From Phymatolithon calcareum (taxonomy: Eukaryota; Rhodophyta; Florideophyceae; Hapalidiales): a stretch of DNA of 64,000 bases. The notes under the pieces are model-generated. The model worked only from the letters and a program-made list of their open reading frames with translations, was not told where the DNA came from and did no database searches. Where the stretch lies: positions 1,488,001-1,552,000 of the forward strand of contig OZ345352.1 in assembly GCA_977006965.1 (NCBI GenBank), written 5' to 3'. Position numbers and translations under genes: made by a program. Below, piece by piece: positions 22,201 to 31,135 of this stretch; the first letter of the stretch is position 1; every line of letters starts with the position of its first letter.

Positions 22201-23450
22201 CTTGGTCCTGAGCTTTTTAAGAGTCTGCATACCGATGATTAGATTGTATGTCGAGCTCGCGGAGACGAGGAACGTGATGGGTACGCGGACGCTGTCGAAG
22301 GTAACTGCGACTTCTTCAGCAATACCAAGGCAGTCTTCTGTGTCCCCGGAGTAGTCCTCAAGCCTGCGTCGGGTATGGGTGGGGATTATGTGAAGCTGCT
22401 TGGCGAGCTCGCCGGACATCACGTTGGGGATTGCGCCTGTGTCGATAAGGGCATACACATCCCGGTTGCTGAGTTGAACTTTGGCAAACACGTGGCGATT
22501 GGCAAGCTTGACAGGTGCCACTATTTTCTCTGTGTCAATGATTTGAACGTTGGTTGTTTTCTTCGATTGACTGCGGCGAGAGATTAGTTTCTGAAGATCC
22601 CCTCGAGCCTCAATTGCATCTCCAAGAAGGAGTTGCCCGAAGGAGAGACCGGTGGGGGCTTGAGCGAGGTTAGACATTAAGTCGTACTTCTCAACCCTGC
22701 TGCCAAGCTCTTTGGCCGCGGTGTTCCTCGTGGCTTTACGGGTTGGCTTTTTCTTCATCTTCCTCGCCACACGACTCGGGATAGTCTTTTGGACGGAGGG
22801 AAGGGTAGTTGGTGAGCGAGAAACTTGCATCGGCTCATCTTCCCCCTCTAGACGAGGGTTCTTGGGACGCGGTTCGCCATCCGCAGTACGCTTGACGGCG
22901 GCGATGTCCTGGTTCTTGTCCGACTCACACCCCTCGGGAGAGACTTCATCTGGAGCGAGAGTAAGAACGTTCGTATTCTCTGCAGGCGGCAAAGCTCCGT
23001 CTTGAGGAACCGGATGTGCCTGGGGGCGCTGCTGCTGACGAGCTATGGCTTGGTCGATTTCATGACGCTGCTTGGAGTAGCAGGCAACTTCGTTGTGCCC
23101 CCACTTCTTGCAAAAGCGGCACTTCATCTCCTTCATAGGGTTGTCCCTGCACTGGGTGGACACGTGACCCTCAGCCTTGCAATAGCTGCAATTTTTGGGG
23201 CAACCACCAGGCTGGAGAACTTCTTTTCTCTGGGAGATGACTAAGGCGAGTTCGCTCATCTGATCGCAGAGTTTGTCGATCTTCTTCTCTGCGTCAGACT
23301 GGATGGCAACATGCAGACCTGCTCCATGTACGACACCGGCGGGAGCGGCGTTGTGTCCAGTACGATGGATCATTTTTTGTCCTTCGGCATAGCTGGAACA
23401 AGCGTCCTTGATCTCATTAAAGGAAGCTGCTCCTCGAAGCAGAACAAACC
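19225..23450 (-). CDS. pol: Gypsy nucleocapsid-pol polyprotein
   Basis: One long frame, open from 23631. The order is: two CCHC knuckles (CSYCKAEGHVSTQC and CRFCKKWGHNEVAC); aspartic protease LIDTGA (near 22440); reverse transcriptase with FSTVDLFSGFWQI and the YLDD catalytic motif (near 21335); RNase H (ATDASSQAVGAVLS); integrase zinc finger (HHCC, with CEEC); an integrase core with D in SLDFAGP, D in LSDNG and E in GRVERM; and a GPY/F-like KWFGPFRV module. There is no chromodomain. It ends in a serine/histidine-rich tail. All catalytic residues are present, so the element could be active if the upstream gag frame change is bridged. The frame joins gag at 23450. Confidence 0.93.
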
Positions 23451-23869
23451 CTGAAAAGAGACGGAGAGGATGAAATGGCCTCACGGAGGAGACCGCGCAT
23501 GGCGGACTCGTTGAACTTGGCTTCACCATAGAGCTTTTCAGCTTTGTAAACGAATGCGTCAACGTCACCTCCGGTGTACTTGAGTGTGACGGCTTCACGC
23601 ATGATGGATTCTTGGCTGCGACGCGGAGCAAACTCGGCGAGGATGCTTGCTTTCACCAGAGCGTAGTCCTTGGATTCAGGAGTAGGGGTGTCATCGCGAA
23701 CAAATTTGTCGTAGTAGAAGTCGAAGGCCTTTTCGGTCAGATGTTGAACGACTCGCTCAGCCTTCTCCTCGACGGAGGCTTCTTTTTGGACAATGTTCTC
23801 GAAGATGTAGAAGAACTTCCTGGCGTCAGTCTTGCCATTGTAGGTCAGGAGCTCACTCGGAGGCGCCAT
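23417..23869 (-). CDS. gag: Gypsy gag (capsid part)
   Basis: Starts at ATG 23869, about 20 bp inside the 5' LTR boundary (MAPPSELLTYNG). The capsid-like region reads DARKFFYIFENIV, then a helical segment ending LLREA. The frame closes after 150 codons, before the zinc knuckles, which lie in the next frame. On the coding strand the junction begins GTGAGG and ends in a pyrimidine run plus CAG, 34 nt in all (23451-23484). Treating this as an intron, or invoking a frameshift, connects gag to pol. Gag structural protein, cytoplasmic assembly inferred from the family. Confidence 0.8.
   Translation of the reverse strand: MAPPSELLTYNGKTDARKFFYIFENIVQKEASVEEKAERVVQHLTEKAFDFYYDKFVRDDTPTPESKDYALVKASILAEFAPRRSQESIMREAVTLKYTGGDVDAFVYKAEKLYGEAKFNESAMRGLLREAISSSPSLFRVCSASRSSFL
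23451..23484 (-). other. Candidate 34-nt intron or frameshift in gag
   Basis: The coding strand begins GTGAGG and ends CTCTTTTCAG, with splice-like ends. Without these 34 nt the capsid frame joins the nucleocapsid-pol frame with no stop. It could equally be a mutational frameshift in a repeat-poor stretch. Confidence 0.4.
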
Positions 23870-23890
23870 GGCCCTGCTGGGGGTACCAAA

Positions 23891-24270
23891 TGTGGGGGAG
23901 AAAAAGGACGAAGAGAGAAAGATGGGGAATGTTTTTTGTTTTGTTTTGGGGGCTCTTTGTCGCGGACGGTGAGCTGCCTTCCTTCTCGCCGAAGTTCGAA
24001 GTAGGATACTATATAAACTAGCGCTAGGTTTTGCCGGAGCTCTTGCGAGCAGCACCCAGCTCACTGTAAGACTAACTAAACGAGGGGACAATTAAAAAAA
24101 TATAACTCTATTGGAGATCTGCCTTCGTCGGCGAATTTGTAAACGGTACACCGCCAACCTGCCGACATTGGCAAGCAACCGGATGCGCTGGGTATGATAG
24201 TAGGAGCACTGATTCTTTTGGTACGTTCCAGCGTAGTCAATCAACAACACCGCCAATATTGGTGTCAGCA
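23891..24270 (-). repeat. 5' LTR of gypsy element
   Basis: 380 bp, the upstream LTR on the element's strand. It differs from the 16900-17280 copy only in one T-run length and one base near 24032. It ends CCCCCACA, then TTTGGTACCCCC, the likely primer binding site, whose TGG fits a tRNA 3' CCA. Confidence 0.95.
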
Positions 24271-24275
24271 ATAAC
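24271..24275. repeat. Target-site duplication ATAAC, right
   Basis: Partner of 16895-16899. Confidence 0.95.
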
Positions 24276-24537
24276 ACGTATTTCTTGCCTTTTGAGATAC
24301 AGTATATTCCTTAGTGGAATAACACAGCGCGCGGCTGCTCGTACAGTATTAGTTGAGGGACGTCTGCTACTGGAGCAGAATCTGTCTATAGACTGACCTC
24401 GAATGGCCTGCGCGCATTCACTCTACACCTCACTTCGTCAATATCTCCCTTGGCACATCTTGGACATTTTCACCCCTCATTAATTCACAGAGCCTCTGAA
24501 GGGTAGCTCTAGCATATGCCCCATATGTTCATCCCCC

Positions 24538-24546
24538 TATAAGTAT
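24538..24546 (+). promoter_or_regulatory. TATA box of metalloprotease copy 3
   Basis: CTATAAGTA 64 bp upstream of the ATG at 24602. Nearly identical in form and spacing to the promoters of copies 1 and 2. It is retained although the gene is dead. Confidence 0.65.
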
Positions 24547-24601
24547 TCCACACCACCTGCAGTATCAGTGCCATACCAGCACAGAATCTACAAATTTCAA
24601 A

Positions 24602-25638
24602 ATGGAAAGTCTGGACAAAGTAATTGACATGAGAGACATAACTTGGCACAGAGATGACATCCTAAAGACAGTCGATAGCACAGCTTGGCAGCAAGATGTC
24701 ATCTCAAAGACAATCGAGAACGCACACAAACAACGCGATCTCTATCTGGAAATGAAACGTCTAGAAACCCCAACTACTCCTTCATCCCCATCCAGAATCT
24801 CCGGTAAGCACTCAACATCTCGCCACCAAAGCTGAAACCACCAAGAATCCGAAACCGTACCATTGCATCACGCAGCAGAACAACACTCTCCAGGATCTCT
24901 TCCTACGCCACACTCGCGACAACTTTTCCTTCTGGGCCTCTGGCTCCGTGATTAATTGGATAGCGCGTCAAAACCTATATCCCAGCGAGCAATTCGCGCT
25001 CGAAGCAATCGTAGCAACCTTCCGCGCCACGCAGCAATAGAACGTGGCACTCGAAGGTCGCGTCACATTCCACTACGTCACCCGTTTCGACGCCCCCCTT
25101 TCAAGCTTGTTTTTTATTGCAATTTTTTTAAAGCCTCACAGTCATACGAATATACGGGCAAGGCTTTCTCAGGTGCTACCCTCACTAGGGCGGCTCTACT
25201 CTTATGTCTGGTATACGGCGGCGACCGCGGTGACGTGTATGCATCAGCCTTTCTGCCGTGCTGCATCGATGGGAGATATCGCTGAACACTGTATACACCA
25301 ATCAGCTCCAGTTCGAGCCACAGGAGAAACCGTTCATGGTCAACACTATGTTGCATGAACTTGGTCATGTTCTCGGCCTACGACATGAGGATTCTCATTC
25401 CAGCATTCCGGGGTTTATTCCGCCGGAGGATACGGCTAATGGGGCGGAGAGTATCGTTTGGGGGGTGAGGAATCCGAGGAGTGCTGTGGCGTATTATAGG
25501 GGACAGACGATTCAGTATAGTGATGTCACGGCGATTCGCGCTGAGTATGACGAGCTGGATGACGGGAAGGTCATCACGGGTAGGGGGAAGTTTGGCTTGG
25601 TGAAGAAGACCATCAGGAGAGTGGAGTCCAACAACTAG
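24602..25638 (+). pseudogene. Zinc metalloprotease copy 3, pseudogene
   Basis: The start (MESLDKVIDMRD) and the charged N-terminal region match copies 1 and 2, with an extra repeat of the W-Q-Q-D-V-I segment. Damage: a 1-nt loss after KRLE, a stop near 24817, a second frame change, a TGG-to-TAG type stop near 25038, and a LINE insertion at about 25110-25211. The 3' part keeps HELGHVLGLRHED, but the Met-turn methionine is replaced (SAVAYY), so even the C-terminal module would be impaired. It ends RVESNN. Confidence 0.9.
25110..25211 (-). mobile_element. LINE 3' end, family A2, in metalloprotease copy 3
   Basis: The minus strand matches the plus-strand sequence at 40040-40145: ATAAGAGTAGAGC, then CCTAGTGAGGGTAGCACCTG, AAAGCCTTGCC, and a tail ending in A runs. 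It interrupts the protease frame between the RYVTRFD and VYGGD regions. I cannot define a clean target duplication. Confidence 0.75.
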
Positions 25639-26059
25639 ATGGAATAGTGTTCGGCAGAAATCTCCATCACTGCTTCTCCTACGTTCTTTGGCAAGGATTC
25701 TGGAAAGAAAAAGCTTCGTGATTACCATGCTTCTAGATTAGGACGTACACTAGCAATGCGGCGTTAGGCAAAATCGTCAAGAAGCCAACCGGCGCTGGAG
25801 CGCCAAATAACATATCTCGTTTGTCTATTTTATCCCGACTCAATCGCACCTTACATAGCCACACTTGCAGCTATGTACACGAGCGCACATGTCCCCATAG
25901 CCACATCACGGTGCCATTTAACAGGAACGAGCATTTATTGTTACGCGCATGTAGTCGTCAGCATCAATTTCTTGAAAACCTTGACATCTTCCAGTTCGGC
26001 CTCGACCGCTTGAATAAACGGACCATCCCGCAGTGGAACTGTCAGTTCGCCGCAATACA
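25639..26059. other. No recognisable gene
   Basis: Spacer between metalloprotease copy 3 and the converging relic copy. Nothing recognised. Confidence 0.45.
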
Positions 26060-26450
26060 CCACGAGTAATCTCGAAGTGCGTGCTCCACAAGAATCTCCC
26101 CGTCCTCATTTCGGTAATCTCAACAGCAACTATACAGTACGTCTACACGCATGTTCATAACCTAGCATACTGTATGCCTAAGCTCATACTGCACGGTGTA
26201 CACAAATGCCATCCACGTCATGGGCGAAGTAAGCGTAGCAAGGTCTCGCACTGGTCCGGGAAGAACGCTGATGGAAGCACGGCCCCTCGCCAAGAACGCC
26301 TTGTCAATTAAGCCAACGTAACGGAAAATCACTTGTTCATTCATGGCCTCCTCCCCACATCGCATTTCATATCCCGGATAACCGTCTATGAGCGAATTGT
26401 CCGGTGATTTAGACTCCCGCCAGGAAATCGCCCGAACAGAACACTAATGG
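26060..26450 (-). pseudogene. Zinc metalloprotease relic, copy 5
   Basis: Heavily decayed. Across several frames of the minus strand I can follow a DGYP segment, EEAMNEQVIFRYV (compare NEAMDGRVTFRYV in copy 2), SAFFPD-like codons, a degenerate zinc-motif region near 26150-26195 in which the first histidine codon has become tyrosine and stops intervene, and an EDG segment. No open frame remains. Confidence 0.6.
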
Positions 26451-27263
26451 TACCGCGTCGATAGAGCCATGCACGTGCATGGTAATCGTACAATTCAAAT
26501 TCGTTGCCTGCCCAAGTTGCCATGAGCGACCTAGCCATACTGACAACAAAAAGATCTCAAGGCGACCGTTTCCAGGGGCAGTCACGTTGCTTTTCGAATG
26601 TCCACGGTTTACCGCGTCAACGCCCAGATCAGATTCCCATGTCTTTGGCAGGCGCGACGAGTCGCTTGTGGGGCACATGACGGCTTTGGAGGTCGCAAAA
26701 GAACGCACGGAGGAAGAAATAAGGTTGAAAAAGTTGCACTCGAATAAAACCATTTGGTCAACGGGTATCGGATTGAATATGTCCGGCAATTACTGATGAG
26801 ACGGTGGTAGGAAAGTTCTTTTGCTGGGATTTATTCACGCGATATTTTCGTGCCTTCGGGCAAAAGGTGACTTATGTGTCGTTCCACATATTTCGTAGGG
26901 TTGTCCATAACACAAGGTCGCACATACGAAGGGGAATTTCTGTCATTGTTTTGGGACTGCTCGGCCCGCGGTTAGAAGACGTGCACATACCATCCAGAAC
27001 AAACCCTGCTTCACATTGGGAGAAACGGTGGTGATCTGGCGGGAGACGCTCGATTGCACTCATCGACTTGCCGCTTTCGCGCCCATAGCACACGTGCATT
27101 CGAACCGGAGAACGCAACCGCCGCATGATGGCTCCAGCGAAAACCTTAAATTCGTTAATAGGCTTTGCCGCCATTAACAATCTTATCCGGAAGGTCCCAT
27201 AATTGACCCTAAACCTTCGTCACAATGTTCATCACTTCATAGCCGTCCAGCAACGACCGTGAG
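26451..27263. other. No recognisable gene
   Basis: Open frames of about 100-125 codons on both strands overlap, with no domain recognised. Lies between the relic and copy 4. Confidence 0.4.
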
Positions 27264-28157
27264 TTAATTATTCGGAACCACTCGTTCGACAACCTTCTTC
27301 ACCATTCCAAATCTGCCCTTACCACAGATAACCATCCCATCCTCAAGTTCGTCATACGCCTTGCGAATGTACTCCACGTCGCTCTTCTGAATGCTCTGTC
27401 CCTTGTAATACGCCATAACACTCTTCGCGTTACGATTCCCCCATACCATGCTCTCCGGTCCATTTGCCAGATCCTCTGCTGGCAACAGTCCCTCCACGCC
27501 CTCCTGCGCATGTTCATGCCTCATGCCGAGAACATGTCCAAGTTCGTGCAGCATGACGTTGCGCAATCGGTCGACTTCGCCCCATTCAAAACACTTTCGA
27601 AACAAACGCACGGTGTTCAGACTGCACTTCCAGTCGTCCGGGAAGAACGCCTTAGCGAACACATCGCCTTGCTTCCCGCCATACTCCACCTTGAAACATG
27701 CATCGTCGAAACGATCGACATAGCGAAACACAACACGCCCGTCCATAACCTCATTCCATTCACGCGTCGCCCAGTGCGCGGCACGCAGCGCCATTTGCGC
27801 ATGCCACGGTGAAGGATAACCGTCACGCCGTGCAATCCAATTGAGGGTCGATCCTGGCTTCCAGAGGCAGATGGTTCCCTTTGCCTTGCCCAGAAAGACT
27901 CGGTCAAGAACACGATCATTCTGAGTGTCGCAACCGTACGGCACGTCGTTGTGATGGGCGAGTGGGCCAAACGGCGCAGAGAAGGAGAGTTCGTACAAGT
28001 CGCGTTTTGTGAAACAAGAGTAGGAAGCGTCTTCGGCACGCTTCATTTCTAGGAAGAAGTCGCGTTGTTCCTCACCATGCTCAGCGGGGTCCGCCCCAGC
28101 AGATGCCCAGCGAAACACGAACGAGCACGACATCGCGAGATCGCATTTGGTCGGCAT
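27264..28157 (-). CDS. Matrixin-like zinc metalloprotease, copy 4
   Basis: An intact 297-aa frame, the most diverged of the family. The conserved core is GSTLNWIARRDGYPS, a VFRYVDRFDDACF segment, FFPDDW, the zinc motif HELGHVLGMRHEH, the Met-turn SVMAYY and the ending RVVPNN. The first 30 residues (from MPTKCDLAM) do not resemble the paralogues, and no TATA box is seen within 100 bp, so the N-terminus or promoter may have been replaced and expression is uncertain. No signal peptide. It lies convergent with copy 3 and in tandem with the relic. A zinc peptidase is inferred from the family; substrate unknown. Confidence 0.8.
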   Translation of the reverse strand: MPTKCDLAMSCSFVFRWASAGADPAEHGEEQRDFFLEMKRAEDASYSCFTKRDLYELSFSAPFGPLAHHNDVPYGCDTQNDRVLDRVFLGKAKGTICLWKPGSTLNWIARRDGYPSPWHAQMALRAAHWATREWNEVMDGRVVFRYVDRFDDACFKVEYGGKQGDVFAKAFFPDDWKCSLNTVRLFRKCFEWGEVDRLRNVMLHELGHVLGMRHEHAQEGVEGLLPAEDLANGPESMVWGNRNAKSVMAYYKGQSIQKSDVEYIRKAYDELEDGMVICGKGRFGMVKKVVERVVPNN

Positions 28158-28719
28158 TGGTTGCCGCGGCGTGGGGAAGTTTGTTTTTCCGCTACCTTGT
28201 CACTAGCGGCTTCAAACTTTGGGAGGGTAAGCGCATGCCATTCATTGAGACGTGCCGCATTATTTCGAACGATGCACAGCATGTTCATGTATGTTAATAC
28301 ATACATGCATGCCTCAAGGAGGGCGCCGCCCGAGAACGAAAAAAACGTGGAATACGTGGCCATATCACAAAATTTGAAGTATTGCACGGCAGTTTTGAGA
28401 GGCTGGAGAAATCGTTCAGTGGCGATTGACAAACGCAGTGCTCGATGCGGTCGACCGCATTAAGTGACTGTTTTCCTCGCGAAGAAGACGAATATGGCAT
28501 GCGGACCTTTTGCCGCATGTAGTGGTTGTCGGAATGATTTCCCCCATGCACATGTTCCATATCTCTTATCGTGGTAAGGGCGTCATCAACCGCCGTTAGG
28601 GATTTTCCCGCTCATTACGAATTAATCGCCCCTCTGCGAAGCTTCTTTGTGTGCCGCCAGTCGCAGTCTATCCACCTTTGACAATTGCGAATGAATCCTC
28701 TCAGATGCCGCCCAAAAAC
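28158..28719. other. No recognisable gene
   Basis: Upstream of metalloprotease copy 4. It contains a small ATGTATGTTAATACATACAT palindrome near 28285-28305. Nothing else recognised. Confidence 0.45.
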
Positions 28720-28895
28720 GAGGCTCAGACGAAAAGAATGAATACACTTGGCCTTTCCCCGCGGAAAGGACTATACTGCAGCCCACCGACAAGAAGCGGC
28801 GACCATCTCGGTCTCCATGAAGCTCAAACCTACACATTCTGATGTCCTTCCCGCGGAGAAAGGCCAAATGTATTGATTCTTTTCATCTGAGCCTT
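28720..28895. repeat. Fold-back repeat, 52-bp arms
   Basis: 28720-28771 and 28844-28895 are inverted copies (about 88 percent identical by eye) around a 72-bp spacer. The arms carry GGCCTTTCC-like and CGCGG cores. It abuts another fold-back at 28903-28979. Confidence 0.75.
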
Positions 28896-28902
28896 GTTTT
28901 TT

Positions 28903-28979
28903 TTCCGACGTTGGCGCGCTACCGGATGCCCGCTGGTATTTGTTCTCAGCGGGCATCCGATAGTGAGCCAGCGCCGGAA
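28903..28979. repeat. Fold-back repeat with perfect 13-bp inner stem
   Basis: The inner arms CGGATGCCCGCTG (28923-28935) and their exact reverse complement (28947-28959) enclose an 11-nt loop. The outer 20 bp pair imperfectly. Confidence 0.8.
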
Positions 28980-29546
28980 ACAGTTTCTTGTTTTATTAGG
29001 TTTCACCCATTCTTCGCTCTCGTCTTCGCGTGCCTCATCTCGCGCCATGTTCGCGCCATATCGCGTGAACACGTTACGTTGCCCAGTGTGCATGCATAAC
29101 CGATCTTTGCGAATTCTATGGCCGCTCTCGTAACGGCATAAGTAACCAGTTTTGTTGCCCGACGTCCTTCCATTTCCACATCCGTGGCGTCCGCCAGATG
29201 GCTCGCGTTGCCCATCGTACAATCACTACGATGCGGTCAGCTCAGAGCGTCCGGTAACAAGTGTTGGACCTTACACAAGTCCCCGTAGCACCTGTTTTTG
29301 AGGCGCTTCTCGTACATTTTCCCGCACACAGCTGATTTGCCTCTTGGACGACAGTGCCAGCGGATATCCGGGACGAGGCTGCTGCAGTGGAAATTCCTGC
29401 GTTTGTCTTGCGGACTATGTGCTCTTGTCAGTTGCGAGCATCGATGTCTGGTGAGAACGTAGCCGTGAGCCGCATGAAATCGAAAAATAAAAAGAGATTA
29501 CCGGCATTTCGAGGCGTGCGCCTACCGTGCTATGTAAACGCGCCTT

Positions 29547-29864
29547 ATGGTCGCCTTTGATGAGGATTTGCAAATCGTCACGCCGGCACGGGAGGGAAAG
29601 CAATACATGTGCGACTGGCAGTCGTGTGCCCAGGATTTCCTTGCCGATATTGGGGCACGTATTTCTTTTGCGCGGGACGGGAAGGACTCTGCAATACAGA
29701 AAGGGGCACGGGAAAAGAAGGCTGTTATTGAACTCTGGTTCACATTCGCCCTCCTTCCCCTCTCTTTACCTTCTTCTTCGGCGCCTTCCCCCAGGTCACG
29801 GCTTTCCTATGCAACGCGTAAACGTCATCGATGTATAGGTCATGCGTTTTCCTTCTCGTCATAG
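29547..29864 (+). CDS. Unrecognised open frame, 105 aa
   Basis: Starts MVAFDEDLQIV and has balanced composition in the first 70 residues, then a serine/proline-rich end. No domain, signal peptide or promoter recognised. Other frames overlap it. Listed only as a possible gene. Confidence 0.2.
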   Translation: MVAFDEDLQIVTPAREGKQYMCDWQSCAQDFLADIGARISFARDGKDSAIQKGAREKKAVIELWFTFALLPLSLPSSSAPSPRSRLSYATRKRHRCIGHAFSFSS

Positions 29865-30210
29865 TGAGCAGGTGTTGCTGTCTAGTTGGGGGATCCCCTG
29901 GTCGTAGCGTGTCGTTGCAAAGAGCGCGCGTGTCGTTCCGTCGACCCCTTCGCCGCCAGCCCACAGAGTTCTTGATAATGGTACGCCAACTTCGTCGTCC
30001 CGCGAATATCGCGAAGTCGTGCCTGGGCCGAACGGCCTCTCCGTCGAGAAACGATGGGACAGGAACGTCTCGAAGCTTGGCCAGCGCTTGGAGCATTCCT
30101 CGGGGCTGGTTGCGAGGTAAGTGGATGGTGTAAGGGCTATGATATCCAGCATCTTTCTTTCTTTTCTGCGGAAAGATCGCTCACTCAAAAGGTAAGCGTC
30201 TGAAGCTATT

Positions 30211-30560
30211 TTAAGACAGACTCTCATTGTACAGAAACTTGATCACGTCTAGTGGTTTCTCACGGCATAATTCCTCTACAGTCTTGATGTCCACTCGTCC
30301 AATAAATTTGCGCCTGGAGGCAGAGAGTCCACCGTAGCGTAACAATAGATGTTCAACTGTTTCGTTAAGGCCGGTATTACACATCTTGCATAGTGGATCG
30401 TACGTCATTGCATCCAATCTGTCCCTGTTGTGAAAAGCGGCCGCCAGAGGGGTGCAGTCGCCAATCAGCTAGTGTAAGATCACTTCAGCTCGTCTGCGCG
30501 ATATTTGAAAGCCGTCAGGGAGCGTCGGGACAGCGATTCGATTGGGTTTGAAAGATGGTT
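30211..30560 (-). mobile_element. LINE reverse transcriptase C-terminal relic
   Basis: The minus strand encodes RRTRAEVILH, a stop, LIGDCTPLAAAFHN, a break, then CKMCNTGLNETVEHLLL and a final NESLS. This is the zinc-finger-like CxxC...H tail that follows RT/RNase H in many non-LTR elements. At least one stop, 5'-truncated. Confidence 0.65.
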
Positions 30561-30999
30561 TGATTACACCTTAGTGGTGTTATACTTGATGTTTTGAGCG
30601 TGACCAGCTCTCGTTGAACCCGATCCGTGGCATTTGCAATAATGTCTGCTGTTTCCACCTAATTTAGCGCCGAAAGCAGAGCCTTGTGCAGCTTAGTCGC
30701 TGAAGCCCTTTTCGCCGGGGACGCACACACATCTGCGCCGAGTATTGCCGCTTGTGGTCTGTTTAGTCCTGCTCCCCGTGTGGCGCATGAATGTGGACTA
30801 CTTTTGCCCCTCGAGGCCCCTCAGTTGACTAGTGGTGGGTTTTTGTAGAACACCAAACCGTGAAACACCCACCATAAGAAACTCTTCCTCGGACAGCATC
30901 AAGCTAAACTTTCTTTGCACTCGTATAGTTTCTCGAGCGGCAGGCAGAGAAGAAGGAGTGCTTTCCTAATTGCGTAGCAGAAATAAAGCCCTACCGTAA

Positions 31000-31070
31000 T
31001 CTAAGTAGAAGATAATTCAGCAATAAGGCACTGCCTTGCGAGCCCCATCGGGGAGAAAGCAATTTAGAAG
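31000..31070 (+). repeat. Dispersed repeat, uninterrupted copy
   Basis: Inverse match to 10783-10826 plus 10976-11006. It supplies the empty site for the 149-bp insertion there. Confidence 0.65.
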
Positions 31071-31090
31071 CAAAAGCTTGTATAGTTGGC

Positions 31091-31135
31091 CCAAGCGTCA
31101 GCAGATGCGTTGGAACTTTTTTTTTAAAAAAGTAC
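31091..31135 (+). mobile_element. LINE tail with conserved stem-loop
   Basis: CCAAGCGTC, loop AGCA, GATGC, one unpaired base, TTGG, followed by an A/T-rich run and CT-rich DNA. One of five copies in the window (50584, 52823, 57207 and 62683 are the others). Confidence 0.65.

Larger units (their letters stand above)
16900..24270 (-). mobile_element. Complete Ty3/gypsy LTR retrotransposon
   Basis: A 7371-bp element on the minus strand with 381/380-bp LTRs that are almost identical, a perfect 5-bp duplication (ATAAC), a primer-site-like TTTGGTACCCCC directly after the 5' LTR, a gag start at 23869, and pol with protease, RT, RNase H and integrase in the Ty3/gypsy order. About 1.9 kb of extra sequence lies between pol and the 3' LTR. 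No polypurine tract is evident beside the 3' LTR. The only visible defect, if it is one, is a frame change in gag at 23451-23484. Confidence 0.95.
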
